Assembly (NCBI RefSeq): GCF_018398875.1
Contig: NZ_JAGWDK010000016.1
Location: 62,001 to 126,000 of the forward strand
Direction of reading: 5' to 3'
DNA: 64,000 nucleotides
Source: Bradyrhizobium sp. sGM-13
Lineage (GTDB): Bacteria; Pseudomonadota; Alphaproteobacteria; Rhizobiales; Xanthobacteraceae
In this document: positions 7,806-15,590 of the stretch, one piece after another
Layout of the letters: every line of letters begins with the position of its first letter
Position numbering within the stretch: the first letter of the stretch is position 1
Notes under the pieces: model-generated
Seen by the model: only the letters and a program-made list of their open reading frames with translations
Told to the model about the DNA's origin: nothing
Databases searched by the model: none
Position numbers and translations under genes: made by a program

Positions 7806-8747
7806 CTAGCCGCCGGCACCCGCCGGGGTCGGTTCGCTTTTGGCTTGTTTCATGATCGCCGACGGATCGGCGCCGACGCGCCCGCTGGTCTTGTCGGCGG
7901 CGCTTTCGCGCGACAACCGCATGTCGAAGCGGATGCTCGGCATGCCCTTGATCGGGCAGTCCGGATCATTGGCCACGACGTCGACAGCAAGATCGCCGGA
8001 TGAGCCGAACACGACATCATCGGCCAGATGAGGATCGTCACGCAGATAGAGCGCGGTGACGAGTTCGCGATAGCCAGGCGCGTCGACCAGGAAATGAATA
8101 TGCGCCGGTCGCATGCCATGTCGCGCCTGCGCCTTCACCATCGCGCCGACCGGGCCATCCATTGGGATCGAATAGCCGAGTGGCTTGACGGTGCGCAGCA
8201 CATAGAGGCCATCCGCGTCTGTCGTGAACACGCCGCGGTAGTCGACCGAGGTCGCGCTGGCCTGGATGTCATAGAGGCCATCAGCGCCGGTCTGCCAGAT
8301 CGAGACGGTGGCGCCCGCGACCGGTTTGCCCGCGGCATCGGTGACGCGGCCATACAACGCGCACTCGCTGCCGGGCTTCGGATTCTTGGCGATCGAACTG
8401 CCGGCTGCAAGCGTCGGCGTGGCCTCGCGGTAGAACGGGCCGAGCAGGCTGGTGTGGGTGGCTTCCTCGAGCGCGGTCGCGTCGTGCAGTCCGTTCACGA
8501 GCGCCGAGAGGCCGAGCGTGTCGGATAGCAGGATGAATTCCTGCCGTTCCGGCGAACACATCTTGCCGGCGGCAGTCATGAATTCGATGCCCTTGATCCA
8601 TTCCGCGGGCGTCAGGTTGACCTCGCGGGCGAAGGCATGGAGATGTGTTACCGCCGACGCCATGATCTCCTTCAGGCGAGGGTCGGGCGTCGTCGCCATC
8701 TGGTCGAGCACGGCGTCCGTGATCGTTTCCGGCGTTAACTCACGCAT
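7806..8747 (-). CDS. Intradiol ring-cleavage dioxygenase, hydroxyquinol/catechol 1,2-dioxygenase type
   Basis: A 313-residue non-heme Fe(III) dioxygenase. The N-terminal helical dimerisation domain (about 1-100) is followed by LLGPFY (101-106) and the catalytic beta-sandwich. The four iron ligands are visible: Tyr159 in DGLYDIQ, Tyr192 in GYSIPMDGP, and His216 and His218 in RPAHIHFLV. The WQTGADGLYDIQ segment resembles hydroxyquinol 1,2-dioxygenases more than classical catechol enzymes, so cleavage of a trihydroxybenzene to maleylacetate is the leading guess. It is the first gene of the operon that continues into the Liv-type transporter. The C-terminal 30 residues are a loose, low-complexity tail. 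Confidence 0.9.
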   Translation of the reverse strand: MRELTPETITDAVLDQMATTPDPRLKEIMASAVTHLHAFAREVNLTPAEWIKGIEFMTAAGKMCSPERQEFILLSDTLGLSALVNGLHDATALEEATHTSLLGPFYREATPTLAAGSSIAKNPKPGSECALYGRVTDAAGKPVAGATVSIWQTGADGLYDIQASATSVDYRGVFTTDADGLYVLRTVKPLGYSIPMDGPVGAMVKAQARHGMRPAHIHFLVDAPGYRELVTALYLRDDPHLADDVVFGSSGDLAVDVVANDPDCPIKGMPSIRFDMRLSRESAADKTSGRVGADPSAIMKQAKSEPTPAGAGG

Positions 8748-8979
8748 GCGTCACTCCCTGAGCTGCCGGCTGTTGTTCGACCTGCCAGCTGTTTTGCAGC
8801 AAGCCTAACCGCTTGTTGGGGATCAACACAAGGCGTTCGAAGGCGAGGGCCGGCGCCCTCTCCTGCGAATTGATACGGGCGAATAGGTCGCATGGCCCAC
8901 ACATTCGCGCATCAAACGAGCGCGGCAGGGCCTCAGCCCACGATTTTGCGATTGCGCAATCGGCGCAACGGCAGTGGGA

Positions 8980-9330
8980 TCATTTTTCCTTTTCGCGGAT
9001 CGGTGGCGCGGTCTTCTCTGCCGGCGCCGGCGGCAGCGCGGGCTGAGCGCCCGATTTCTGCGCATCCGGGTCAGGACGGGCCGGCTGCGGCGGAATGTCT
9101 GATGGCCTTTGCCCGGTCGTGCCGGGTTCGGACGGCGCGGCGGGCGCGGACGGCTTCGTTTCCGCGTCGGGCGTCGATTGCGTCGGCGGTGTCGCCTGCG
9201 CGACGTGCTGTGAATCGCGCGCCACGATCTCGGTCAGCGACAGCGCCGAAATGATTAGCCCGACCGCGATCAACGTGGACGCGCCCAGCATTTCCCTTCG
9301 GTATTTGCGTAGACGGGCATCAGCCGGCAT
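8980..9330 (-). CDS. Proline-rich single-pass membrane protein (116 aa)
   Basis: The start MPADARLRKYRREMLG at 9330 is preferred over an ORF start at 9363. A basic N-terminus is followed by one transmembrane helix (LIAVGLIISALSLTEIVA, about 20-37), then a roughly 80-residue Pro/Ala/Glu-rich tail (TPPTQSTPDAETKPSAPAAP and similar) ending PPIREKEK. Positive-inside charge places the tail in the periplasm. No family is recognised. It lies 90 bases beyond the WD40 gene on the same strand and may be the tail of the zinc operon or independent. Confidence 0.6.
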   Translation of the reverse strand: MPADARLRKYRREMLGASTLIAVGLIISALSLTEIVARDSQHVAQATPPTQSTPDAETKPSAPAAPSEPGTTGQRPSDIPPQPARPDPDAQKSGAQPALPPAPAEKTAPPIREKEK

Positions 9331-9420
9331 ATCGTTCGACCCACAAATGGTTCGTGGGCCCAACGGCCGGCAAGGCGCATAGTTCCGCGGGGAACCTGCT
9401 TCGTCACCTCTCCGAGACCC

Positions 9421-10425
9421 CTAAAATTCCAGCATCCCGGCGTCGCCGTCCTCGGTGCCGAAGGCCAGCAACGTGCCCTTCGCGTTCCAGGTCAGCGCCG
9501 AGACCGGCTCGCTGCCGTTGCGACGCACCAGAATTTCTGCGCCGTCCTCGAGCCGCACGATCAGCACGGTGCCGTCACTATAGCCTGCGGCCATGATGTC
9601 CTGCTTCGGATGACAGGCGACCATGGAAACGCGCGCCTGCAGCGGCGCCAGCATAGCAGGCTCCTTGCCCATCGGACCGTCCTTGCTGGCGAACGGCCAG
9701 ATGATCACGCTGTCCGCACCCGACGTGGCGAGCCCCTTGCCGCCCGCGCTCCACGACATCGAGCGGACGCGGCCGGGATAGCCGCTCATCCGCATGTGCC
9801 TGTTATCGGCGAGCCGCCAGCCATGCAGCGCCGGCTCGTGCATCGCGGTGACCAGGAACTTGTTGTCGGGGCTGAAGGTGACGGCCAGATGCGAGCCGGC
9901 CCATTCCAAAAATTCCGGATTCGCCGCCATGTTGGGAAACCACAGCGTCACGCCGTTGTAATGGGCGACCGCCACGCGCAGGCCTTTTGGCGCGAAGGCG
10001 AGGCCGCCGACGGTCGACGGCGCGTCAAAAGTCCTCTCCTCGCCCTTGCCACTGCGGACGAACGCCGTCTTGCCAGCCGACCAGGCAACCGCGCCATCGG
10101 AATGCAGCGCGACATTGTCGATCCAGCGCCGTTTGGCGTCGGTCGCAAGCACCGACGTCTCTCCCTTTGCATTCAATGCAACCAGCTTGCCGTCGTCGCC
10201 ACCGGTGACGACGCGCTTGCCATCGGACGTGGTGCAGAGGATGGCGCCGCCGTGCACGACCACATGGGAGATTTCTCCGGTGGCATCGGCAATTGCGACT
10301 TTTTCCTCGGCACAGACGAAGGTGGCGCGCTCGCCGAGGAAATGCACGGCGGAGACGGGAGCACCGACCGCGACGGATTTCACGCGGTCGGTCAGGGATG
10401 CAATGGTGAGTTGTTCGGAAGACAT
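9421..10425 (-). CDS. Cytosolic WD40-repeat beta-propeller protein in the zinc operon
   Basis: A 334-residue protein with about seven degenerate WD40 blades. Recurrent elements are TSDGKRVVTGGDDGKLVALN, APKGLRVAVAHYNGVTLWF, SPDNKFLVTAMHEPALHGW, SAGGKGLATSGADSVIIW and NAKGTLLAFGTEDGDAGML. It has no signal peptide or membrane helix, so it should be cytosolic. The start MSSEQLTIAS lies 10 bases after the stop of the CobW-type GTPase gene, so the two are co-transcribed. A beta-propeller beside a COG0523 GTPase in a zinc-uptake operon suggests a scaffold or chaperone partner for metal delivery. It differs from the periplasmic propeller AztD in lacking an export signal. Confidence 0.85.
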   Translation of the reverse strand: MSSEQLTIASLTDRVKSVAVGAPVSAVHFLGERATFVCAEEKVAIADATGEISHVVVHGGAILCTTSDGKRVVTGGDDGKLVALNAKGETSVLATDAKRRWIDNVALHSDGAVAWSAGKTAFVRSGKGEERTFDAPSTVGGLAFAPKGLRVAVAHYNGVTLWFPNMAANPEFLEWAGSHLAVTFSPDNKFLVTAMHEPALHGWRLADNRHMRMSGYPGRVRSMSWSAGGKGLATSGADSVIIWPFASKDGPMGKEPAMLAPLQARVSMVACHPKQDIMAAGYSDGTVLIVRLEDGAEILVRRNGSEPVSALTWNAKGTLLAFGTEDGDAGMLEF

Positions 10426-10435
10426 GGTTTCCGTC

Positions 10436-11488
10436 TCACGCAGCAATGCAGCTTTCGAAACCTTCGCGGATCGTCTTTTCCGGCAACTCGCGGCCGATGA
10501 AGACGACGCGACTTTCGCGCGGCTCGCCTTCCTTCCACTTCCGCTGATGATCGCCTTCCAGCATCATGTGCACACCCTGGAACACATAACGGTCGTCGTC
10601 GTCGGTGAAGGAGAGGACGCCCTTCGAGCGCAGGATCTTCTGGCCCTCGGTGGCGACGAGGTTTTGCAGCCACGGCATGAATTTGGTCGGGTCAAGCGGC
10701 TTGTCCGACCGCAGCGACAGCGATTGCATCTCCTCGTCGTGGTAGTGCTTCAGCCCGCCGTGGCTGTGGCTGTGATCGTGATGGTCATGGGCATGATGAT
10801 GATCATGATCGTGATGGTGATGATCGTCGCCGGCGTCGAGGAATTCCGGCTCGATCTCCAGAATGCGATCGAGGTCGAACGCGCCGCGTTCCAGCACGTC
10901 TGATAGCGCGACCTTGCATCGCTCCGTACGGTGCAGCTTTGCATATGGATTGATGCCGCGAATTCGGGCCTCGACTTCGGCCAATTCCGGTTTGGAGACG
11001 AGGTCGGTCTTGTTCAGCACGATGACGTCGGCAAACGCGATCTGGTTCTTGGCTTCCGGCGCGTCCTTGAGACGATCGCTCAGCCATTTGGCGTCCGCCA
11101 CGGTGACCACTGCGTCGAGCCGCGCGTTCTTCTGCACATCTTCGTCGACGAAGAAGGTCTGCGCCACCGGCGCCGGATCGGCCAGCCCCGTGGTCTCGAC
11201 GATGATGGCGTCGAACTTGCCCTTACGCTTCATCAGGCCATCCATGATGCGGACGAGGTCGCCGCGCACGGTGCAGCAGATGCAGCCATTGTTCATCTCG
11301 AACACTTCCTCATCGGCGCCGATGATGAGGTCGTTGTCGATGCCGATCTCGCCGAATTCATTGACAATGACGGCGTACTTCTTGCCGTGGTTTTCCGACA
11401 GGATGCGGTTGAGCAGCGTGGTCTTGCCGGCGCCGAGATAGCCCGTCAGCACGGTCACTGGAATTTTTTGGGACGAAAGTTCAGACAT
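10436..11488 (-). CDS. COG0523 (CobW/YjiA-type) GTPase, putative zinc metallochaperone
   Basis: A 350-residue G3E-family GTPase. Walker A GYLGAGKTT lies at 16-24, the family metal motif GCICC at 68-72, and NKTD (VIVLNKTDLV) near 155. A His/Asp-rich linker (about 220-245, with around 15 histidines) separates the GTPase domain from the C-terminal CobW domain. GCICC plus the His-rich linker is characteristic of the zinc-responsive COG0523 subgroup, which loads or inserts zinc into client proteins using GTP. The neighbouring zinc ABC genes upstream (54-base gap) and WD40 gene downstream place it in the same operon, probably under the palindrome at 14230-14242. A cobalamin role is unlikely because no cob gene is nearby. 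Confidence 0.92.
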   Translation of the reverse strand: MSELSSQKIPVTVLTGYLGAGKTTLLNRILSENHGKKYAVIVNEFGEIGIDNDLIIGADEEVFEMNNGCICCTVRGDLVRIMDGLMKRKGKFDAIIVETTGLADPAPVAQTFFVDEDVQKNARLDAVVTVADAKWLSDRLKDAPEAKNQIAFADVIVLNKTDLVSKPELAEVEARIRGINPYAKLHRTERCKVALSDVLERGAFDLDRILEIEPEFLDAGDDHHHHDHDHHHAHDHHDHSHSHGGLKHYHDEEMQSLSLRSDKPLDPTKFMPWLQNLVATEGQKILRSKGVLSFTDDDDRYVFQGVHMMLEGDHQRKWKEGEPRESRVVFIGRELPEKTIREGFESCIAA

Positions 11489-11542
11489 AATGGCTCCGGA
11501 GCGGAAATGGTTTTGCGCACCGGCAGCAGGGAGGCCCCTGCC

Positions 11543-12412
11543 CTATGGGCTCAGCGCGCTGGTCAGGGCCTTTATATTGTGCCTGACCATCGCAATGTAA
11601 GTGGGAGAATCGCCCTTTTCGCCGGTCAAGCTGTCGGAATAGAGCGTTCCGCCGACTCTGGCGCCGGTCTCGGCCGATATCCGGCCCATCAGGCGGGGAT
11701 CGCTGATATTTTCGAGAAAAACTGCCGGTATTTTGGTCGCCCTGATCTGGGTGATGATCTTTGCGACATCGCGGGCACTGGCCTCGGATTCGGTCGATAC
11801 GCCGACCGGCGCAATGAATTCGATGCCATAGGCGGCGGCGAAATAACCGAACGCGCCGTGGGTCGATATCACCTTGCGGCGGCCGTCAGGAATTTTGGCG
11901 ACCGTCTCGCGCACCTCGCGGTCCAATGCGTCGAGTTGCGCCAGATAGGCGCTGGCGTTGGACTTGAAGGTTTCGGCACTGGCGGAATCGGCGGCCACCA
12001 GCGCGTCGCGGATATTGGCCACGTAGATCTTGGCGTTGGCGACTGATTGCCAGGCATGAGGATCAGCTACCGAGCCGAGCTTGAGCGGTGTAATGCCGGT
12101 AGTCGTGGTTACGACGGTCGCCTTTCCGCCGGCGGATTTGACGAGCCGCGACAACCAGCCCTCGAACCCAAGACCATTGACGAACACCAGCTTTGCACCC
12201 GCAACCCGTTTGGCGTCCGAGGGCGCCGGCACATAAACATGCGCATCGCCGTCGGGCCCGACCAGCGTCGTGAGCTCGACGCGATCGCCGCCGACCTGGC
12301 GAACGAAATCGCCGATGATTGAGAAGCTCGCAACGACGTTGAGGCGATCCGCGGCGCGGGCCGGGCCTGCGACCGCGAGCATGGCGAGAACGATAGGCCA
12401 GTACCGGATCAT
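11543..12412 (-). CDS. Zinc-binding periplasmic protein of an ABC importer (AztC/ZnuA family)
   Basis: A 289-residue cluster 9 (ZnuA/TroA) binding protein. The signal peptide ends at ARA-AD (about residue 20). Probable metal ligands are His58 (DAHVY), His119 (DPHAW), His185 (STHGAFGY) and Asp260 (LYSDSL), the H-H-H-D set seen in zinc-binding members. The long His-rich loop of classical ZnuA is absent, as in AztC of Paracoccus. The open reading frame follows the permease stop within 3 bases. Gene order ATPase, permease, binding protein also matches aztABC. Manganese cannot be excluded from sequence alone, but the operon content favours zinc. Confidence 0.9.
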   Translation of the reverse strand: MIRYWPIVLAMLAVAGPARAADRLNVVASFSIIGDFVRQVGGDRVELTTLVGPDGDAHVYVPAPSDAKRVAGAKLVFVNGLGFEGWLSRLVKSAGGKATVVTTTTGITPLKLGSVADPHAWQSVANAKIYVANIRDALVAADSASAETFKSNASAYLAQLDALDREVRETVAKIPDGRRKVISTHGAFGYFAAAYGIEFIAPVGVSTESEASARDVAKIITQIRATKIPAVFLENISDPRLMGRISAETGARVGGTLYSDSLTGEKGDSPTYIAMVRHNIKALTSALSP

Positions 12413-12414
12413 GA

Positions 12415-13284
12415 CTACGCCTCGAGATGACGGCCGGGAAACATCTGCCGGACCAGACCGCTAACAGGGCCGAACAACAGCGATGCGACATACAGCACCG
12501 CCGCGATCAGGATGACCGCGGGGCCTGAAGGAATTTTGGTCTGAAACGACAGCACCAGTCCGGCATAGCCCGAGACAATTGCGCTTGCGACCGCGATGCA
12601 GATCATGCCGGTGATGTCGCGCGACCAGAACCGGGCGATGCCGGCGGGCAGGATCATCAGTCCGACGCCGAGAAGCGTGCCGAGCGCGTGAAAGCCGTTG
12701 ACCAGGTTGATGACGACCAGCGCCAGGAACGCCAGATGCGCGGGCGCGCCGGCGCGCGAGACGGTGCGCAGGAACACCGGATCGACGCATTCGATCACGA
12801 GGGGGCGGTAGATTACGGCCATCACCAAGAGTGTAATCGTGGCGTTGAAGGCGATCACCAGCAGCGTCTGGTCGTCCATCGCGAGGATGTTGCCGAACAG
12901 AACGTGCAGCAAGTCGATATTGGTGCCCTTGATGGAAACGATGGTAACGCCGAGCGCCAGCGACACCAGATAGAAGGTCGCGAGCGAAGCGTCTTCCTTC
13001 AGCTCCGTGTTGCGCGCGACGAGGCCGGCAAGCAGCGCGACCGTAAAGCCGGCGATCAATCCGCCCGTCGTCATCGCGAATAGATTCAACCCCGAGACCA
13101 GGAAACCGATCGCGGCGCCCGGCAGGATCGCATGCGCCATGGCGTCGCCGACAAGGCTCATCCGCCGCAGCATCAGGAACACGCCGATCGGCGCGGCGCC
13201 GAGCGCAAGCGCGATCACGGCGGCGAGCGCGCGCCGCATGAACTCGAATTCGATGAAGGGCGCGAACAGCGCGTCGTACAGCAT
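12415..13284 (-). CDS. Zinc ABC importer permease (AztB/ZnuB family)
   Basis: A 289-residue permease of the metal ABC-3 family with about eight membrane segments. Family stretches include LRRMSLVGDAMAHAILPGAA, the coupling loop, and HALGTLLGVGLMILPAGIAR. The start MLYDALFAPF at 13284 is chosen because its ATG overlaps the stop of the ATPase gene by one base (TGATG); an upstream in-frame start at 13404 would lie wholly inside the ATPase gene. It forms the inner-membrane channel for the binding protein encoded immediately downstream. Confidence 0.9.
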   Translation of the reverse strand: MLYDALFAPFIEFEFMRRALAAVIALALGAAPIGVFLMLRRMSLVGDAMAHAILPGAAIGFLVSGLNLFAMTTGGLIAGFTVALLAGLVARNTELKEDASLATFYLVSLALGVTIVSIKGTNIDLLHVLFGNILAMDDQTLLVIAFNATITLLVMAVIYRPLVIECVDPVFLRTVSRAGAPAHLAFLALVVINLVNGFHALGTLLGVGLMILPAGIARFWSRDITGMICIAVASAIVSGYAGLVLSFQTKIPSGPAVILIAAVLYVASLLFGPVSGLVRQMFPGRHLEA

Positions 13285-14039
13285 CAGGCTGCCCGCGATG
13301 GCATATCGGCGGCGCAAGCTGCGGCGCTGTCGTCGAAGGCTTCGCACATCTTCATCGCGACCAGCAGGTTTTCCGGTGTCAGCACTTCGGCGGTCGGCCC
13401 CCACGCAACCGGCCCGCGCGCCAGCAGCAGGGTTTCGGGGAAGTGGCTTCGCACCATCTCCAAATCGTGCAGCGCCGCCAGCACGGTGCGCCCCTCGCCA
13501 TGCCAGCGCCTGACCAGCGCGATCAGATCCGCCGACGTTTTTGCATCGATGGCGTTAAACGGTTCATCCAAAACGATGAGGCGCGAATCCTGCAGCAGCA
13601 CCCGCGCAAACAGCATGCGCTGCATCTGCCCGCCGGACAGCGTGCCGATCGCGCGGTTTTCGAAACCGTTGAGCCCGACCGCGGCGAGCGCCGCCAGGAT
13701 CTTCTCGCGCGCGACCTTGCCGATGCCGCCGAACGGACCCGTCGAACGCCATAAGCCGCTGCCGACGAAATCAAACACCGAGATCGGAAAGCTGCGGTCG
13801 ATGTCGACGCTCTGCGGCAGATAGGCGATGTCCCTGCTATCGAGACCGCCGAGACCAATCGCGCCGGACAGCGGCTTGAGGATGCCGGCCACTCCCCGGA
13901 ACAGGGTCGACTTGCCGGCGCCGTTCGGCCCGATCACCGCCATCAGCGCGCCCGGCGCGACCTCGCCGTTGAGGTGATGCACCGCCGGGTGGCGATCGTA
14001 GCCGAGCGTGACGTTTCGAAACTTTATCTGCGCGGTCAT
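13284..14039 (-). CDS. Zinc ABC importer ATP-binding protein (AztA/ZnuC family)
   Basis: A 251-residue ATPase with Walker A GPNGAGKST, Q-loop in YLPQSVDID, signature LSGGQMQRMLFARVLL, Walker B LIVLDEPFNAID and a switch histidine in AALHDLE. The start MTAQIKF is preceded by GAGGTGAG and begins 2 bases after the stop of the His-rich microprotein gene. The C-terminal tail (CEAFDDSAAACAADMP) has three cysteines beyond the usual family end. It energises zinc uptake with the permease and binding protein downstream. Confidence 0.9.
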   Translation of the reverse strand: MTAQIKFRNVTLGYDRHPAVHHLNGEVAPGALMAVIGPNGAGKSTLFRGVAGILKPLSGAIGLGGLDSRDIAYLPQSVDIDRSFPISVFDFVGSGLWRSTGPFGGIGKVAREKILAALAAVGLNGFENRAIGTLSGGQMQRMLFARVLLQDSRLIVLDEPFNAIDAKTSADLIALVRRWHGEGRTVLAALHDLEMVRSHFPETLLLARGPVAWGPTAEVLTPENLLVAMKMCEAFDDSAAACAADMPSRAA

Positions 14040-14041
14040 GC

Positions 14042-14221
14042 TCACCTCATCGCCACCAGGACAACGGCCCACAGAGCGACGCTGACGGCGAGCGCTGCGG
14101 CAAGGCGGGCTGACACGGTCATCCGCAGGATCGACCAGGGCGCGGCCTGCGCGGGATGCGGCGTCGCCGGACCGTGGCTGTGGGCGTGAGCGTGATGCGC
14201 GTGGTCGTGGGAGTGAGGCAT
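14042..14221 (-). CDS. His-rich single-pass membrane microprotein (59 aa) heading the zinc operon
   Basis: Reading the minus strand from the ATG at 14221 gives 59 residues. The first 16 contain 8 histidines (MPHSHDHAHHAHAHSHG). Then comes a short Pro/Ala linker, a basic patch around ILRMTVSARLAA, and one hydrophobic helix (AAALAVSVALWAVVLVAM). It ends TGA 2 bases before the start of the zinc ATPase gene and begins 8 bases downstream of a perfect palindrome resembling a Zur operator. A zinc-binding tail tethered to the inner membrane beside a zinc importer is the obvious reading, but no described family is recognised. There is no Shine-Dalgarno between palindrome and ATG, so the mRNA may be leaderless. 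Confidence 0.7.
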   Translation of the reverse strand: MPHSHDHAHHAHAHSHGPATPHPAQAAPWSILRMTVSARLAAALAVSVALWAVVLVAMR

Positions 14222-14229
14222 AGGTTGAC

Positions 14230-14242
14230 GTTATAATATAAC
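14230..14242. promoter_or_regulatory. Zur-type operator: perfect 13-bp palindrome
   Basis: GTTATA-A-TATAAC is a perfect inverted repeat about a single central base, AT-rich in a strongly GC-rich neighbourhood. It lies 8 bases upstream of the first gene of a zinc-uptake operon and overlaps a possible -10 element. Size, symmetry and composition match alphaproteobacterial Zur boxes (GTTAT-rich, ATAAC-ending). Zinc-bound Zur would be expected to block transcription of the whole minus-strand operon. Regulator identity is inferred; no zur gene is in the window. Confidence 0.65.
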
Positions 14243-14350
14243 ATTACGGGAGTCCACGAGGTGGCCTGACCAAGGACCGATATTCTCCAATGCCCCTACC
14301 CGTCATATCCCGCGAGATGGGCATCCAGAGCCCAATCCTGGTTCAAGGCC

Positions 14351-14854
14351 TCACGGCTTGCCGATCACCATCGCGATCGCGGCCGCCAGAAACGGAAACG
14401 GCACTGAGACTGCGGCGCGAAACCAGACGAAGCGGGCCGGCATGAAGGGAATTTCCCAGAGGATCATGCGCTGGAAGGCGAACAGCGCCCAGGCGACGAC
14501 ATAGGCGATCACCTGCGGCGTGCCGCCGCCGACTTTCAGCGCCACCGCGCCGATCGAAAAGCCGACCACGGGGCCTCCGGGCGTCGCCGCCCCCGCAATC
14601 ACCGCGGTCAGCACGCCGAACCAGCCGCTGTCGGGGCCGAGCCATCCGGTGATGACTTCCGGCGGGATGACAGCGGCGATGTAGCCCGAGCCGATCACGC
14701 CGAGTGCAATGCGCGGCACGATGTTGATGAAGTCCATCGAGCCTTCGCGCACCGACGACACCAGCACGACGCGGCCGCGCCGCCAGGCCATGAACCCGAG
14801 AATGGCGACCGAGCCCCACAGCGTGATATCGATGATCAGCGCAGACGCCGTCAC
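14351..14854 (-). CDS. Half-size permease, ArsP/YraQ-like (second subunit)
   Basis: A 167-residue membrane protein with about four hydrophobic segments. The core GPDSGWFGVLTAVIAGAATP followed by GGP resembles one half of the COG0701 (DUF318) permease family, whose full-length members such as ArsP have a duplicated eight-helix layout. A GTG start at 14854 overlaps the stop of the upstream half-permease gene by 4 bases (GTGA), so the two are translationally coupled. Each half carries its own P-G-G-P signature. The transported compound is unknown; organoarsenicals are the known substrate of ArsP. Confidence 0.75.
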   Translation of the reverse strand: MTASALIIDITLWGSVAILGFMAWRRGRVVLVSSVREGSMDFINIVPRIALGVIGSGYIAAVIPPEVITGWLGPDSGWFGVLTAVIAGAATPGGPVVGFSIGAVALKVGGGTPQVIAYVVAWALFAFQRMILWEIPFMPARFVWFRAAVSVPFPFLAAAIAMVIGKP

Positions 14855-15444
14855 GACGGCTCGCCCTTCGGGTACATCCGCACGAAGACGCCACGGCCGA
14901 GCCAGCCTGCCAGCACCGGGATCGGCAGCGAGATCACGATCCGCCACAGCGTGAAGTCGGTGCCGAGAATCGGCAGCTCCCAGGCAACCGCGCGGCCGTA
15001 ACCGATCAGCGTCCAGCTCACGACCATGGCGATGGTGGCGCCGAAATCGGCGCCGACTGTCAGGAGCGCCGCCGCCACCGGATAGGCGGTGAACGGGCCG
15101 CCCGGCAGGATCGCGCCGAATGCCGTTCCGATCAACAGTCCTTTCAGGCCCGATTCGGGCCCGAGCGATCGCGAGACTTTGTCGTGCGGCAGAATTTCCG
15201 CGATGAATCCGCCGAGCAGGCAGCCGGCCAGCACGCGCGGGATGATTTCGCCGAACAGCCAGAGGTCATGCGCGAGAATATTGAGCACGCCGTCGATGCC
15301 GTCGCGCCGCCACACCAGCGCAACGCAGATCGCGACGAGCACGCCGATCACGATCATCGACCAGCCGACCGGCTTGCGGGCACGCCGTGGTTTTGGCTCG
15401 GCCTCGTCGGCTGGCGCCGGGTCTGTTGGCGGAGGTTCTGACAA
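14851..15444 (-). CDS. Half-size permease, ArsP/YraQ-like (first subunit)
   Basis: A 197-residue protein with a cytosolic Pro/Glu/Arg-rich N-terminal tail (about 28 residues), then about five hydrophobic segments. The core GPESGLKGLLIGTAFGAILP followed by GGP is homologous in pattern to that of the next gene. A TTG at 15444 is the only start candidate near the upstream stop; an ATG at 15357 would remove the tail and start within the first membrane helix. The pair probably forms a heterodimer equivalent to a full-length COG0701 permease. Confidence 0.72.
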   Translation of the reverse strand: MSEPPPTDPAPADEAEPKPRRARKPVGWSMIVIGVLVAICVALVWRRDGIDGVLNILAHDLWLFGEIIPRVLAGCLLGGFIAEILPHDKVSRSLGPESGLKGLLIGTAFGAILPGGPFTAYPVAAALLTVGADFGATIAMVVSWTLIGYGRAVAWELPILGTDFTLWRIVISLPIPVLAGWLGRGVFVRMYPKGEPS

Positions 15445-15590
15445 GGCCGTGGGGTTTGGCGGGTGAAGCTAGTCCATCCTGCTTAGTCCCGCGCGTGGGG
15501 CGAAGCAAACGGAAGCTCGCGCGATACCCATGCGCTTCTCAGGGACGCCCATGCGAGGACATCGCGCGGCCCGTTCGTATGGCGGTTGGC

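Noticed and set aside
10755..10830. Repetitive-looking DNA (CATGATGATGATCATGATCG-like)
   Set aside because: It is the coding sequence of the His/Asp-rich linker of the CobW-type GTPase and not a separate repeat element.
10436..11488. Cobalamin biosynthesis role for the CobW-type GTPase
   Set aside because: There is no cob gene nearby, and the His-rich linker and zinc-importer context point to zinc.
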